A stretch of 32,763 bases of DNA from Clostridia bacterium. Its GTDB lineage: Bacteria; Bacillota; Clostridia; Oscillospirales; UBA644. Positions 15,577 through 22,594 of the stretch are shown here, one piece after another. A program made the translations under genes and the position numbers. The notes beneath the pieces were generated by a model, which worked only from the letters and a program-made list of their open reading frames with translations, searched no databases and was not told the origin of the DNA. Position 1 is the first letter of the stretch. The number at the start of each line of letters is the position of its first letter. The stretch lies in the NCBI GenBank assembly GCA_017427285.1, contig JAFRTE010000023.1, positions 1-32,763 of the forward strand, read 5' to 3'.

Positions 15577-16765
15577 AGCCGAAAAGAAATTCAGATTATA
15601 CTCGATTCTCGTAATCTTTGTCCTTCTGACCGTTCTTCTCTCGGTCATAAACGGAGTAAACTTTACCATGGCCGCGTCGGATGCGGACGAGATAACGCAG
15701 AAGATTGCCGAAAGGCAGGGCGCGTTTGAGCCGGAAGAACCGTCATTTCAGCAAAAAGGAGCTTTCGGCATGGGACCCATGGGCCCCGATTCTCCCGAAA
15801 TGAATAAATCGCTCCGCTATTTTACGGTTGCATTTACAAATAAAGGCGAAACAGCCGAGACGGTAGCTTTTCATATTTCTGCGGTAAACGAATCCGAGGC
15901 AAAGGAATGGGCGGCAGGTCTGCTCAAAGAGAAAACGGGCTGGACAAGGACTACATACCGCTACAGAGTATACAAAAAGAACGGCACAACTTACGTTACG
16001 GTAATCGACCAGGGCAGAGAGCTTTTACCGTCATACCGTATTTTGATTATCTCCGCCGTAGGCGAAATCCTCGTCCTTATAATCGGATGGTTCGTTTTGC
16101 TCGGCATAGGCAGAAAAATATACGCCCCGATCGAAGAGGCGGACAGAAAACAGAAAAACTTTATTAAAAACGCAAATAAGGAATTCCGCGTACCTCTTAC
16201 GGTAATAAACGGAAACACTGAGCTTACCGAAAGAAAATACGGGCCCGACGAACAGTCCCGGTCGACGCACCGTCAGATCGCAAAGATGAACGAGCTTGTT
16301 GAAAAGCTCGGCAAAATCGGACTTTTCGAAGACGGAGATATCCGCCCTGAAAAAGTACCGCTCTCCGAATATCTCAGCGCGGCTCTGGACAGCTCGGAGG
16401 AAAGATTCGCTTCACGCAATCTTGAACTGAAAGCAGATATCGCGCCTGACGTTACCGTTAACGCAGACCCCGAAGCAATGAGCCGCCTTACGGACGAACT
16501 GATAGACAACGCGGTGAAATTCGCGCTTACAAAAGTATCTTTTACGCTGAAAAACGAGAACGGATATGTCGTTATCGAAACGGCAAACGACGCTTCGCTC
16601 CCGGACGGTCCCGCGGATCAGGTTTTCGACCGTTTTACAACTCTTGAAAATTCCGACGGCACGGGCCTCGGCCTTTCGTATGTAAAAGATATCGTAAAGG
16701 CACATAAGGGCAGGGCTTCCGCAGAGGTTGCGAGCGGAATATTCACTCTGCGTATTCTGATGTAA
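15569..16765 (+). CDS. Histidine-kinase-like protein lacking the phospho-acceptor histidine
   Basis: A 398-residue membrane protein paralogous to the kinase at 11941: helix 1 at about 12-34, an extracytoplasmic sensor with a Gly/Met/Pro linker (GAFGMGPMGPDSPEM), helix 2 at about 157-180, then a kinase core. The H box reads NANKEFRVPLTVI: the position of the catalytic His is Lys204, so it cannot autophosphorylate in the usual way. The ATPase part keeps Asn314 (LIDNAVKFA), FDRF and GTGLGLS (364-370), while the G1 box is eroded (ETANDA). It may bind ATP but act as a pseudokinase. The folded part of its sensor aligns with that of the intact kinase (FTVAFTNKGE versus FYSVEFTESGE), so mixed dimers are plausible. 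It is followed after 14 nt by the polyphosphate polymerase gene. Confidence 0.85.
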   Translation: MNKAEKKFRLYSILVIFVLLTVLLSVINGVNFTMAASDADEITQKIAERQGAFEPEEPSFQQKGAFGMGPMGPDSPEMNKSLRYFTVAFTNKGETAETVAFHISAVNESEAKEWAAGLLKEKTGWTRTTYRYRVYKKNGTTYVTVIDQGRELLPSYRILIISAVGEILVLIIGWFVLLGIGRKIYAPIEEADRKQKNFIKNANKEFRVPLTVINGNTELTERKYGPDEQSRSTHRQIAKMNELVEKLGKIGLFEDGDIRPEKVPLSEYLSAALDSSEERFASRNLELKADIAPDVTVNADPEAMSRLTDELIDNAVKFALTKVSFTLKNENGYVVIETANDASLPDGPADQVFDRFTTLENSDGTGLGLSYVKDIVKAHKGRASAEVASGIFTLRILM

Positions 16766-16779
16766 GGCGGGGTGCAAAC

Positions 16780-17478
16780 ATGGCTGTAACCGTAATGAAA
16801 CGGTATGAGCTGAAATATCTTCTCAGCGGCGAACAGACGGAGTTTTTAAAAAAACGTCTTGAAGGGCATATGGAAGTTGACAAATACGGCAAAACATCCA
16901 TCGCCTCCCTTTATTACGACACTCCGACGTATCAGCTCATCCGCACAAGCGTTGAAAAACCGCTTTTTAAAGAAAAAATCCGACTGCGTTCCTACGGAAT
17001 AGCAACGAATGAGTCTCCGGTATATCTCGAACTGAAACGCAAGGCATACGGTATCGTATACAAACGGCGCGTTGAAACGACCGTCCCGCTCGTGAACAAG
17101 TTTTTTTCCGGTGAAGGAGATATATGCTCTCCGGGACAGATAAACAGGGAGATAACAACTTTTCGCGACTTTTACAAAACCCTCGTTCCGTCATGCCTTA
17201 TCATTTACGACCGTGTTGCATATTTTGAACCGGACGGAGATTTAAGGCTTACGATAGACGAAAATCCGCGTTACAGAACCGACAGCTTAACGCTTACCGA
17301 GTCTATGGACGGGATATCGCTTCTGGACGAAGGATGGACGATACTTGAGATCAAGGTCCAGGATGCGATGCCTCTGTGGCTTGCTTCGGCGCTTTCCGAC
17401 GGAAATATCAGAAAAGCCAGCTTTTCCAAATACGGCGAAGCATACAGGCAGCAGCTTATCAATGCTAAAAAAATGTAG
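16780..17478 (+). CDS. VTC-domain polyphosphate polymerase
   Basis: A 232-residue protein that consists of a single VTC domain, the triphosphate-tunnel fold that in yeast Vtc4 makes inorganic polyphosphate from ATP. Visible motifs in order: KRYELKYLL (7-15), SLYYDTPTY (43-51), KIRLRSYG with Arg68 and Arg70 (66-73), YLELKRK (82-88), YKRR (94-97), YDRVAY (143-148), LRLTID (155-160), ILEIKV with Glu190 (188-193) and FSKYGEAY with Lys217 (215-222). These supply the basic tunnel lining and the acidic metal-binding residues expected of an active enzyme. Unlike yeast VTC it has neither an SPX sensor domain nor its own membrane helices; the DUF4956 membrane protein encoded 21 nt downstream may supply the membrane part. 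Start at the first ATG, 5 nt after GGCGGGGTG. Confidence 0.93.
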   Translation: MAVTVMKRYELKYLLSGEQTEFLKKRLEGHMEVDKYGKTSIASLYYDTPTYQLIRTSVEKPLFKEKIRLRSYGIATNESPVYLELKRKAYGIVYKRRVETTVPLVNKFFSGEGDICSPGQINREITTFRDFYKTLVPSCLIIYDRVAYFEPDGDLRLTIDENPRYRTDSLTLTESMDGISLLDEGWTILEIKVQDAMPLWLASALSDGNIRKASFSKYGEAYRQQLINAKKM

Positions 17479-17499
17479 ATAAAGAAGGAGATTTATATT

Positions 17500-18171
17500 A
17501 TGTTTGATTCTATTTATTCTTCCGCGGTAGCCCCGTCAGAATTTTTTATTATGGCTGCGGTATCGCTCGTTACCGGTTTTCTGTATTCGTGGATAATGAG
17601 TTTCCGCGTCCGTTCAACAAAACGGTTTTTTATAGTTACCGCCCTTATACCGTTCGTTGTTGCGGCAGTAATCACATTTGTTAACGGAAACATCGGCGCA
17701 GGCGTTGCAATAGGCGGCGCGTTCAGTCTTATAAGATTCCGTTCGGCGCAGGGAAGCGCGGACGAGATAGCTGCGATACTCGTGGCTATGGGCTCCGGGA
17801 TCGCATTCGGTATGGGGTATATCGGCTACGGCATAGTAATTCTTCTCGTTCTTTCCGTGCTTTTCCTTCTTCTCAGCCTCGTGCCGCTTTTTGAGCATAA
17901 AAGCATGGCGGAAGATCAGCTTTTACGGATAACGATCCCCGAATCGCTCGAATACAGCGGCACTTTTGACGACATCTTTGAGCATTATCTCAAAAAATAC
18001 GAAAATGCGGGAGTTAAAACAACGGGAATGGGCAGTATGTTCCGCCTTTCATATAAAGTTCAGCTGAAAAACCCGTCAGACGAAAAAGCGTTTATAGACG
18101 AACTCCGCACAAAAAACGGAAACCTTGAAATCGCGCTTCTGCCTTATACGGAAACACAGAATCAGCTGTAA
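17500..18171 (+). CDS. DUF4956 membrane protein
   Basis: A 223-residue protein with about four membrane segments in the first 130 residues (FFIMAAVSLVTGFLYSWIM, FIVTALIPFVVAAVITFV, then a Gly-rich pair around AAILVAMGSGIAFGMGYIGY) and a soluble C-terminal domain of about 85 residues. The conserved core GGAFSLIRFRSAQGSADE is typical of DUF4956. The layout, a short helical bundle with an ACT-like C-terminal domain, recalls MgtC/SapB; this is an impression from topology, not an established relation. DUF4956 genes commonly sit next to VTC polyphosphate polymerase genes, as here. It may anchor the polymerase or carry its product across the membrane. It has a strong ribosome binding site (AAGAAGGAG) and is the last gene of the operon, followed by a clear terminator. 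Confidence 0.9.
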   Translation: MFDSIYSSAVAPSEFFIMAAVSLVTGFLYSWIMSFRVRSTKRFFIVTALIPFVVAAVITFVNGNIGAGVAIGGAFSLIRFRSAQGSADEIAAILVAMGSGIAFGMGYIGYGIVILLVLSVLFLLLSLVPLFEHKSMAEDQLLRITIPESLEYSGTFDDIFEHYLKKYENAGVKTTGMGSMFRLSYKVQLKNPSDEKAFIDELRTKNGNLEIALLPYTETQNQL

Positions 18172-18189
18172 AGTAACAGCTTGTCGATT

Positions 18190-18231
18190 AAGCCGAATGC
18201 GAATTGCCCGCATTCGGCTTTCTGTTTTTTT
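18190..18231 (+). terminator. Terminator of the lipoprotein-VTC-DUF4956 operon
   Basis: A perfect 12-bp stem, AAGCCGAATGCG (18190-18201) with CGCATTCGGCTT (18209-18220), has a 7-nt loop and is followed by TCTGTTTTTTT. It ends 21 nt before the -35 of the next promoter. Confidence 0.93.
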
Positions 18232-18251
18232 GAAATACTGTGATCTTTCCC

Positions 18252-18280
18252 TTGACAAATCCGTCGCTGTTTGATATAAT
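18252..18280 (+). promoter_or_regulatory. Consensus promoter of solute-binding protein 1
   Basis: A perfect TTGACA (18252-18257) and a perfect TATAAT (18275-18280) are separated by 17 bp. This is the best sigma-A promoter in the window and suggests high basal expression. I see no obvious operator beside it. Confidence 0.9.
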
Positions 18281-18308
18281 TAAACTAAAGACGGGAGGAT
18301 GTGTTTGT

Positions 18309-19718
18309 ATGAAAAGGATTATTTCAACGGTTTTGTCGTTAATTCTGATCTTATCGGTTGTTTTTACCGTGTCGTGCAGCTCTCAGGAAGAAGAGGTTTT
18401 CGATTTAAGTATGGAAACCGAGCTTGAGGTCGATTTGACCGGGCAGACATACAGATGGGGCAGTACGTGGGATCAGCAGCTTTTGCCCTCCGTATATTTC
18501 AGTCTTGCCGGCGATATGACTCACAAACGTCTGAATGATCTTACGGAAAAATACGGCTGCACCTTTGAGGTCATTCCGTGGGAAGACGGCAGCTCAAGGA
18601 TCCTTACCGAAACCGCGGCCGGATACAATTCCATAGATTTTCTTGACAGTCACGCTCAAAACGGCGGTATTCAGCTTTACAGGGCAAATCTTCTGTATGC
18701 GCTTGACGAAATACCCAACCTTGATTTTTCCGACAATAAATTCGGAACTCCGCGTTTTTTGCAGTACGGGATCTTTGACGGACATTATTACGGCTTTTAT
18801 CAGTATGCATGGGAGTTTCCGCCCGAATATCACGGCGTTCTCCATTTCAACTCGGATATGCTTCGCACTCTCGGTCTCGCCATTCCTCACGAACTTATGG
18901 AAAACGGACAATGGGATTGGGCGAACTTCAAAGAATATCTTCTGTCCGTTCAGTCCGCAGCGGCAACTGCAAGCTATGAAAGCGACTTCGTTCCATTTAT
19001 CTGCGGCACTTCATACGCTGCTGACGCGATCGGTTTTATGTTTGCAAACGGACTGCAGATGATCGACGGCACGGACGGCAACTATACCTTCGGCTTTGAC
19101 AACGCGGCAGGCCTAGCGGCGGTAGAATTTCTTGCGGACCTTTACAAAGAGGGGCTATACGTTACCCGCGGTCACGCGGAGTTTGTAAAAAACAAAAAAT
19201 CCGCTTTGATGTCTCACGAATCGTATTTTTCAACCCATTATAACGAAAAAGCAACTTCAAACGATTACCTTCCCGCGCAGGATTTCGCATACGGCATGAT
19301 CAGATTTCCTCACGGACCGAACGGTAACGAAAACAGCGTTTCGGGCTACGTTCATCACGGCAGACGTCTTAACTGGGTGCTCAACTGCAGCGGACATGAC
19401 GTTGAAGATATCGGTCTTGTAATGAATTTCGTTTTTGCGGCTCTTGACGGTTCGGACGGCTGGTCGGGACTTCTGAAAAACCAGATTTTCTATTCTGTAA
19501 ACGATCTTGACGAATATTCTTATATGCTTGAAAACATAAATTTCAACTATGACGGGATGTTCCTTGAAAATGGCTACAATTCATGGATAGCCGATGTTTC
19601 ATCCGCCATCAGCGGAAGAAAATCCGTTTCCGAAGCGTTTGAAGCGTCAAGAGACGCTCTCAGGGAAGCGATCAGTAAAAATGTTACCTGGACGATCGAC
19701 GAACTTTTAAACGAATAG
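18309..19718 (+). CDS. Extracellular solute-binding lipoprotein 1
   Basis: A 469-residue lipoprotein with a signal peptide ending at Cys23 (TVSCSS). Early blocks DLTGQTYRWG and a repeated aromatic and acidic pattern (GQWDWANFKEYL, FPHGPNGN) place it in the large ABC sugar-binding superfamily, and it is a divergent paralogue of the proteins at 23508 and 31154. Such proteins capture sugars or oligosaccharides and hand them to a membrane permease, but no permease or ATPase gene is adjacent. It is transcribed alone, between its own consensus promoter and a terminator. The ATG at 18309 follows GGGAGGATG; the in-frame ATG at 18240 is rejected since it precedes the promoter. Ligand unknown. Confidence 0.87.
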   Translation: MKRIISTVLSLILILSVVFTVSCSSQEEEVFDLSMETELEVDLTGQTYRWGSTWDQQLLPSVYFSLAGDMTHKRLNDLTEKYGCTFEVIPWEDGSSRILTETAAGYNSIDFLDSHAQNGGIQLYRANLLYALDEIPNLDFSDNKFGTPRFLQYGIFDGHYYGFYQYAWEFPPEYHGVLHFNSDMLRTLGLAIPHELMENGQWDWANFKEYLLSVQSAAATASYESDFVPFICGTSYAADAIGFMFANGLQMIDGTDGNYTFGFDNAAGLAAVEFLADLYKEGLYVTRGHAEFVKNKKSALMSHESYFSTHYNEKATSNDYLPAQDFAYGMIRFPHGPNGNENSVSGYVHHGRRLNWVLNCSGHDVEDIGLVMNFVFAALDGSDGWSGLLKNQIFYSVNDLDEYSYMLENINFNYDGMFLENGYNSWIADVSSAISGRKSVSEAFEASRDALREAISKNVTWTIDELLNE

Positions 19719-19751
19719 CAATACCGGTTTATATATGATTTTTCGTATACA

Positions 19752-19784
19752 AAAACAGGAGCGACTTTCTGCCGCTCCTGTTTT
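19752..19784. terminator. Bidirectional terminator between solute-binding protein 1 and the PII operon
   Basis: AAAACAGGAGCG (19752-19763) pairs perfectly with CGCTCCTGTTTT (19773-19784) around a 9-nt loop. The ends give a T run on both strands, so it serves the two converging transcription units. Confidence 0.9.
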
Positions 19785-19822
19785 AACTTATTGTAAAAAT
19801 CCTGATTCAGGTAAAGTCCCCG

Positions 19823-20158
19823 TTATTTTTCTTCTCCGTTCCGAGTTTCGCCGAGACCGATAGCGCGTTCTACGGGCAGCGAGAAAGCTATTCCGTGGCA
19901 GGCGCTGGCAAGGCCGGCTTCCTCGTAAAGCGTATTCATAACCTTGTCCTTGATATCTGCGGGGACAAGGATCATAACGAGTTCTTTTTCCGGCTGTATG
20001 GTTATGTTGAAAAGCTCTTCGGCTTCACGGCTGCCTGTGCCTCTGCCGTGTAAAACAGTGCCTCCGCGAGCGCCAGCTTTTTTTGCGGCGCTCATGGCAA
20101 CTTCCGAAAAACCTGCGTTTACTATGCAGAAAATCACTTCATATTTTTTATCCATCAT
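19823..20158 (-). CDS. PII-like signalling protein A
   Basis: A 111-residue protein with a PII-type ferredoxin-like pattern: KYEVIFCIVNAGFSEVAMSA, a loop region GARGGTVLHGRGTGS, a second beta-alpha unit (KELVMILVPADIKDKVMNTL) and the closing GIAFSLPVERAIG. Classic GlnB/GlnK features such as the Tyr51 T-loop are absent, so it is a PII-like sensor and not a nitrogen-regulatory GlnB. PII relatives form trimers that bind nucleotides or small anions between subunits and gate a membrane partner; the DUF1538 protein in the same operon is the obvious candidate. It overlaps the second PII-like gene by four bases. A second ATG one codon later has better spacing to GGGGAGGAGG and is an equally good start. 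Confidence 0.87.
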   Translation of the reverse strand: MMDKKYEVIFCIVNAGFSEVAMSAAKKAGARGGTVLHGRGTGSREAEELFNITIQPEKELVMILVPADIKDKVMNTLYEEAGLASACHGIAFSLPVERAIGLGETRNGEEK

Positions 20159-20532
20159 TCTTCCTCCTCCCCGATAAGACGGGGCTCGTTGCTGAGAAAT
20201 CCGTAGCTCAGTTTGCCTATAACGCTGCTCATCGGTATCGTGAAGGCAATACCCGTGCCGGAATTGATGCTGTGAAATCTATCTTCAAGAGCCGCAAAAA
20301 CGGCGTCTATGCGCTCCGCTTTCACTACTGAGAAAATAACGCTTCGTTTGTTGTCTTTAAGTCCGATAAGCTCGATAAGATCATTGTGCGCCGTGCCGTC
20401 CGCAACGAAGCTCATCTGAAGATTTACTTCAAATGTTTTGAGAAAATCGGCAAAAAATGTTCCTTTTCCCTTATTTACCACCGTTACGAGCAATACAAGT
20501 CTGCTCGGCGCAATATTTCCCGTTTTTGCCAT
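20155..20532 (-). CDS. PII-like signalling protein B
   Basis: A 125-residue protein of the same fold: RLVLLVTVVNKGKGTFFADF, a middle region LIELIGLKDNKRSVIFSVV, KAERIDAVFAALEDRF and an end HSINSGTGIAFTIPMSSVIG. It shares the GIAFxxPxxxxIG closing block with PII-like protein A but is otherwise quite different, so the two may form distinct or mixed trimers. Its start codon overlaps the stop of the DUF1538 gene by one base (TGATG), and the GAGGAGG ribosome binding site lies inside the end of that gene, so translation is coupled. It probably regulates the DUF1538 membrane protein. The ligand is unknown. Confidence 0.85.
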   Translation of the reverse strand: MAKTGNIAPSRLVLLVTVVNKGKGTFFADFLKTFEVNLQMSFVADGTAHNDLIELIGLKDNKRSVIFSVVKAERIDAVFAALEDRFHSINSGTGIAFTIPMSSVIGKLSYGFLSNEPRLIGEEEE

Positions 20533-22076
20533 CAGTTTGCCTCCTCATAGTCAAAGTAGATTATCTGAGCGTCGTCTGCGGAGAGTATCCTGCGCATTTT
20601 TGCCTCCGCCCTCGCCTTACGAGAGACTATCGCCCTGAATCCGAGACTTTGTATCGTTATAAGCGGCGTCATGGCAACGAGCGCTACAACGCCGAAGGCA
20701 AAGTCAAGCACGGCTGCTTCGCCTCGCAAAGAAACGCAAGCCCCGATAGCCATGGGCAGAATAAACGAACTTGTCAGCGGTCCGCTTGCAACGCCGCCTG
20801 AGTCAAACGCGATCGCGGTATATATTTTCGGAACGAAAAACGAAAGACCGAGACTGAGAAGGTAGCCGGGAATAAGATAGTAAAGAAGCGAAAAACCGCA
20901 GATCAGTCTCAGTATCGAAAGGCCGATCGATATTCCTACTCCGACTGAAAGAGCAACCGTCATCTGACGTTTTGTAACGGTGCCTCCCGTAACTTCTTCG
21001 ACCTGCGCGGTAAGCACGTGTACCGCCGGCTCTGCAAGAACGACTACCATACCTATAATAAACGCGAAGGCAAGCATTATTTTATCGTTGTATTCCGTTA
21101 TCGAGCGGCCGAGATTGTATCCTATCGGCATAAAACCTACGGAAACCGCAACAAGAAAAATAACGAGACCTGCAAAAGCAAAAATAAGTCCCAGCCCGAG
21201 CTGCAAAAGCTTGCGCATTGGCAGATGAAGGACTATAAACTGCAAGATCAGGAAAAACGCCGCCATCAGCAAAAGTGATTTTGCAACGTCAAGAGCAGTT
21301 TCCGCAAGAAGCGTCCAGAAAGCGGGGCCAAAGCCGGACTCAACGGAGTAATCGGGCAGAGGCCAGTTTATTTCGCCGCCTCCCGACGATATGGAAAGGA
21401 TAAGCACCGCAAGCACGGGTCCTACGGAGCAGAGCGCAATCAGCCCGAAACTGTTTTCGCCTGCGTCACGTCCGCCGAGCGTCTGAGCTATACCGAGACC
21501 GAGCGCCATGATAAACGGTACGGTTATCGGGCCTGTCGTAACGCCTCCCGAGTCGAACGAAAGAGGTAAAAAAGACTGCGCGCCCTGCGTTATGAGCAGC
21601 GAGGAAAACGCAAACAAAAGCATGTAAAAAAACAGCAGCAGCGCCGTAAGATCCGTTTTTGTAATTATTCTTACGATAGCTATTACAAGAAACAGTCCTA
21701 CGCCTACGCCAACCGTAACGATCAGCAGCGTCGGGTCGATCACGGCGGAAACCTGTCCCGCAAGCACCGAAAGGTCCGGCTCCGCTACGGTAATAAGAAG
21801 TCCGAGGAAGAAGCATACAATTACAAGGACTCCTATTCGGCGGGACTTCGTGAGCCCTTCGCCGATATGTTTGCCCATCGGCGACATGGCAATATCCGCT
21901 CCGAGATTGAAAAGACCGATACCCGCTACGAGCAGAAGAGCGCTGATTGCAAAAACGCCCCTTTCAAACCATGTCAGCGGCGAGAGAGGCGTAAACGAAA
22001 TGGCGATAACGATAACCGCCACCGGCATGACCGATATAAACGCCTCCCAAAGCTTGGATAACAACACTTTTTTCAT
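20532..22076 (-). CDS. DUF1538 membrane protein with internal duplication (putative transporter)
   Basis: A 514-residue protein with about 12-14 membrane helices built from two copies of the DUF1538 unit. The repeat is visible by eye: AEPDLSVLAGQV (98-109) with AEPAVHVLTAQV (348-359), and FDSGGVTTGPITVPFI (174-189) with FDSGGVASGPLTSSFI (424-439). Both pairs are offset by exactly 250 residues. Conserved Ser-Gly-Gly and Gly-Pro in membrane segments, paired in two halves, are what a transporter with pseudo-symmetry would show. DUF1538 has no assigned substrate. It is the first gene of a tightly coupled operon with two PII-like proteins, with one-base and four-base overlaps. This suggests a ligand-gated transporter, perhaps of an ion or a small metabolite. 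The short C-terminal tail (DAQIIYFDYEEAN) is acidic. Confidence 0.9.
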   Translation of the reverse strand: MKKVLLSKLWEAFISVMPVAVIVIAISFTPLSPLTWFERGVFAISALLLVAGIGLFNLGADIAMSPMGKHIGEGLTKSRRIGVLVIVCFFLGLLITVAEPDLSVLAGQVSAVIDPTLLIVTVGVGVGLFLVIAIVRIITKTDLTALLLFFYMLLFAFSSLLITQGAQSFLPLSFDSGGVTTGPITVPFIMALGLGIAQTLGGRDAGENSFGLIALCSVGPVLAVLILSISSGGGEINWPLPDYSVESGFGPAFWTLLAETALDVAKSLLLMAAFFLILQFIVLHLPMRKLLQLGLGLIFAFAGLVIFLVAVSVGFMPIGYNLGRSITEYNDKIMLAFAFIIGMVVVLAEPAVHVLTAQVEEVTGGTVTKRQMTVALSVGVGISIGLSILRLICGFSLLYYLIPGYLLSLGLSFFVPKIYTAIAFDSGGVASGPLTSSFILPMAIGACVSLRGEAAVLDFAFGVVALVAMTPLITIQSLGFRAIVSRKARAEAKMRRILSADDAQIIYFDYEEAN

Positions 22077-22165
22077 ATTTGTCTCCGAAATTATCTTTTT
22101 CGCGTTTGATGTATGATCGGGCGGGCATGGCTTTCCGTTTTGAACGGTAAATCCAAACCCTTTTT

Positions 22166-22194
22166 ATTATAACACAAAAAAACGCAATTTTCAA
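22166..22194 (-). promoter_or_regulatory. Promoter of the DUF1538/PII operon
   Basis: On the minus strand TTGAAA (22194-22189) and a perfect TATAAT (22171-22166) are 17 bp apart. The untranslated leader would be about 80 nt; I see no riboswitch in it. Confidence 0.82.
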
Positions 22195-22389
22195 CATCCC
22201 GAAGCTAATATTCAAAAAAAACCGTTTCGGGTTTTGAGTAATTGTAAATTAAAGGAAAAATTCAGACGTACGGTCGGTATTTTTCGGCATAGGTGGCGAC
22301 CGTAACCCGTGCGAAAAAAACGCATCGCGCTGTAAGTTTTTTTGTTTCTCTGTTTAGTTTTTTTGCGACGTATCAAGGGAAAATAGATA
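22195..22389. other. Non-coding spacer with two small inverted repeats
   Basis: This part of the 518-nt gap between the DUF1538 and ADP-ribosylglycohydrolase genes has no credible reading frame. It contains TACGGTCG (22269-22276) pairing with CGACCGTA (22297-22304) around a 20-nt loop, then TGCG/CGCA around seven A residues (22310-22324), then two runs of seven T residues. It does not match a riboswitch class I know. It could be a small RNA ending in the T tracts or simply spacer. Confidence 0.35.
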
Positions 22390-22418
22390 TTGACAATAAC
22401 CCTTCGGTATGCTATACT
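22390..22418 (+). promoter_or_regulatory. Promoter of the ADP-ribosylglycohydrolase gene
   Basis: A perfect TTGACA (22390-22395) and TATACT (22413-22418) are 17 bp apart. The leader of about 170 nt to the start codon is long. It contains an unused AAAAGGAGG (22455-22463) followed by ATA at the position where a start codon would be expected. Confidence 0.82.
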
Positions 22419-22594
22419 GTTTATGTTGAAAAAACCTTCTGAAAAGCGCCCCTAAAAGGAGGTTTGTTTATAAAAAAACGGGTTTTGCTTTGCGCGGACT
22501 CTCAATATCAGAGTAGTTTCCGCGAATAAAAGATCATTAACTTAAAACACAAAACAATACTGCTTCATACCGTAACTTTTAAGAGGTAAAACAT

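Noticed and set aside
18172..18308. Riboswitch upstream of solute-binding protein 1
   Set aside because: The hairpin there is a terminator of the previous operon. The leader from the promoter to the start codon is only about 20 nt.
19823..20532. Classical GlnB/GlnK nitrogen regulators
   Set aside because: The T-loop tyrosine and the family signatures are absent and there is no ammonium transporter gene. They fit the PII-like group linked to DUF1538.
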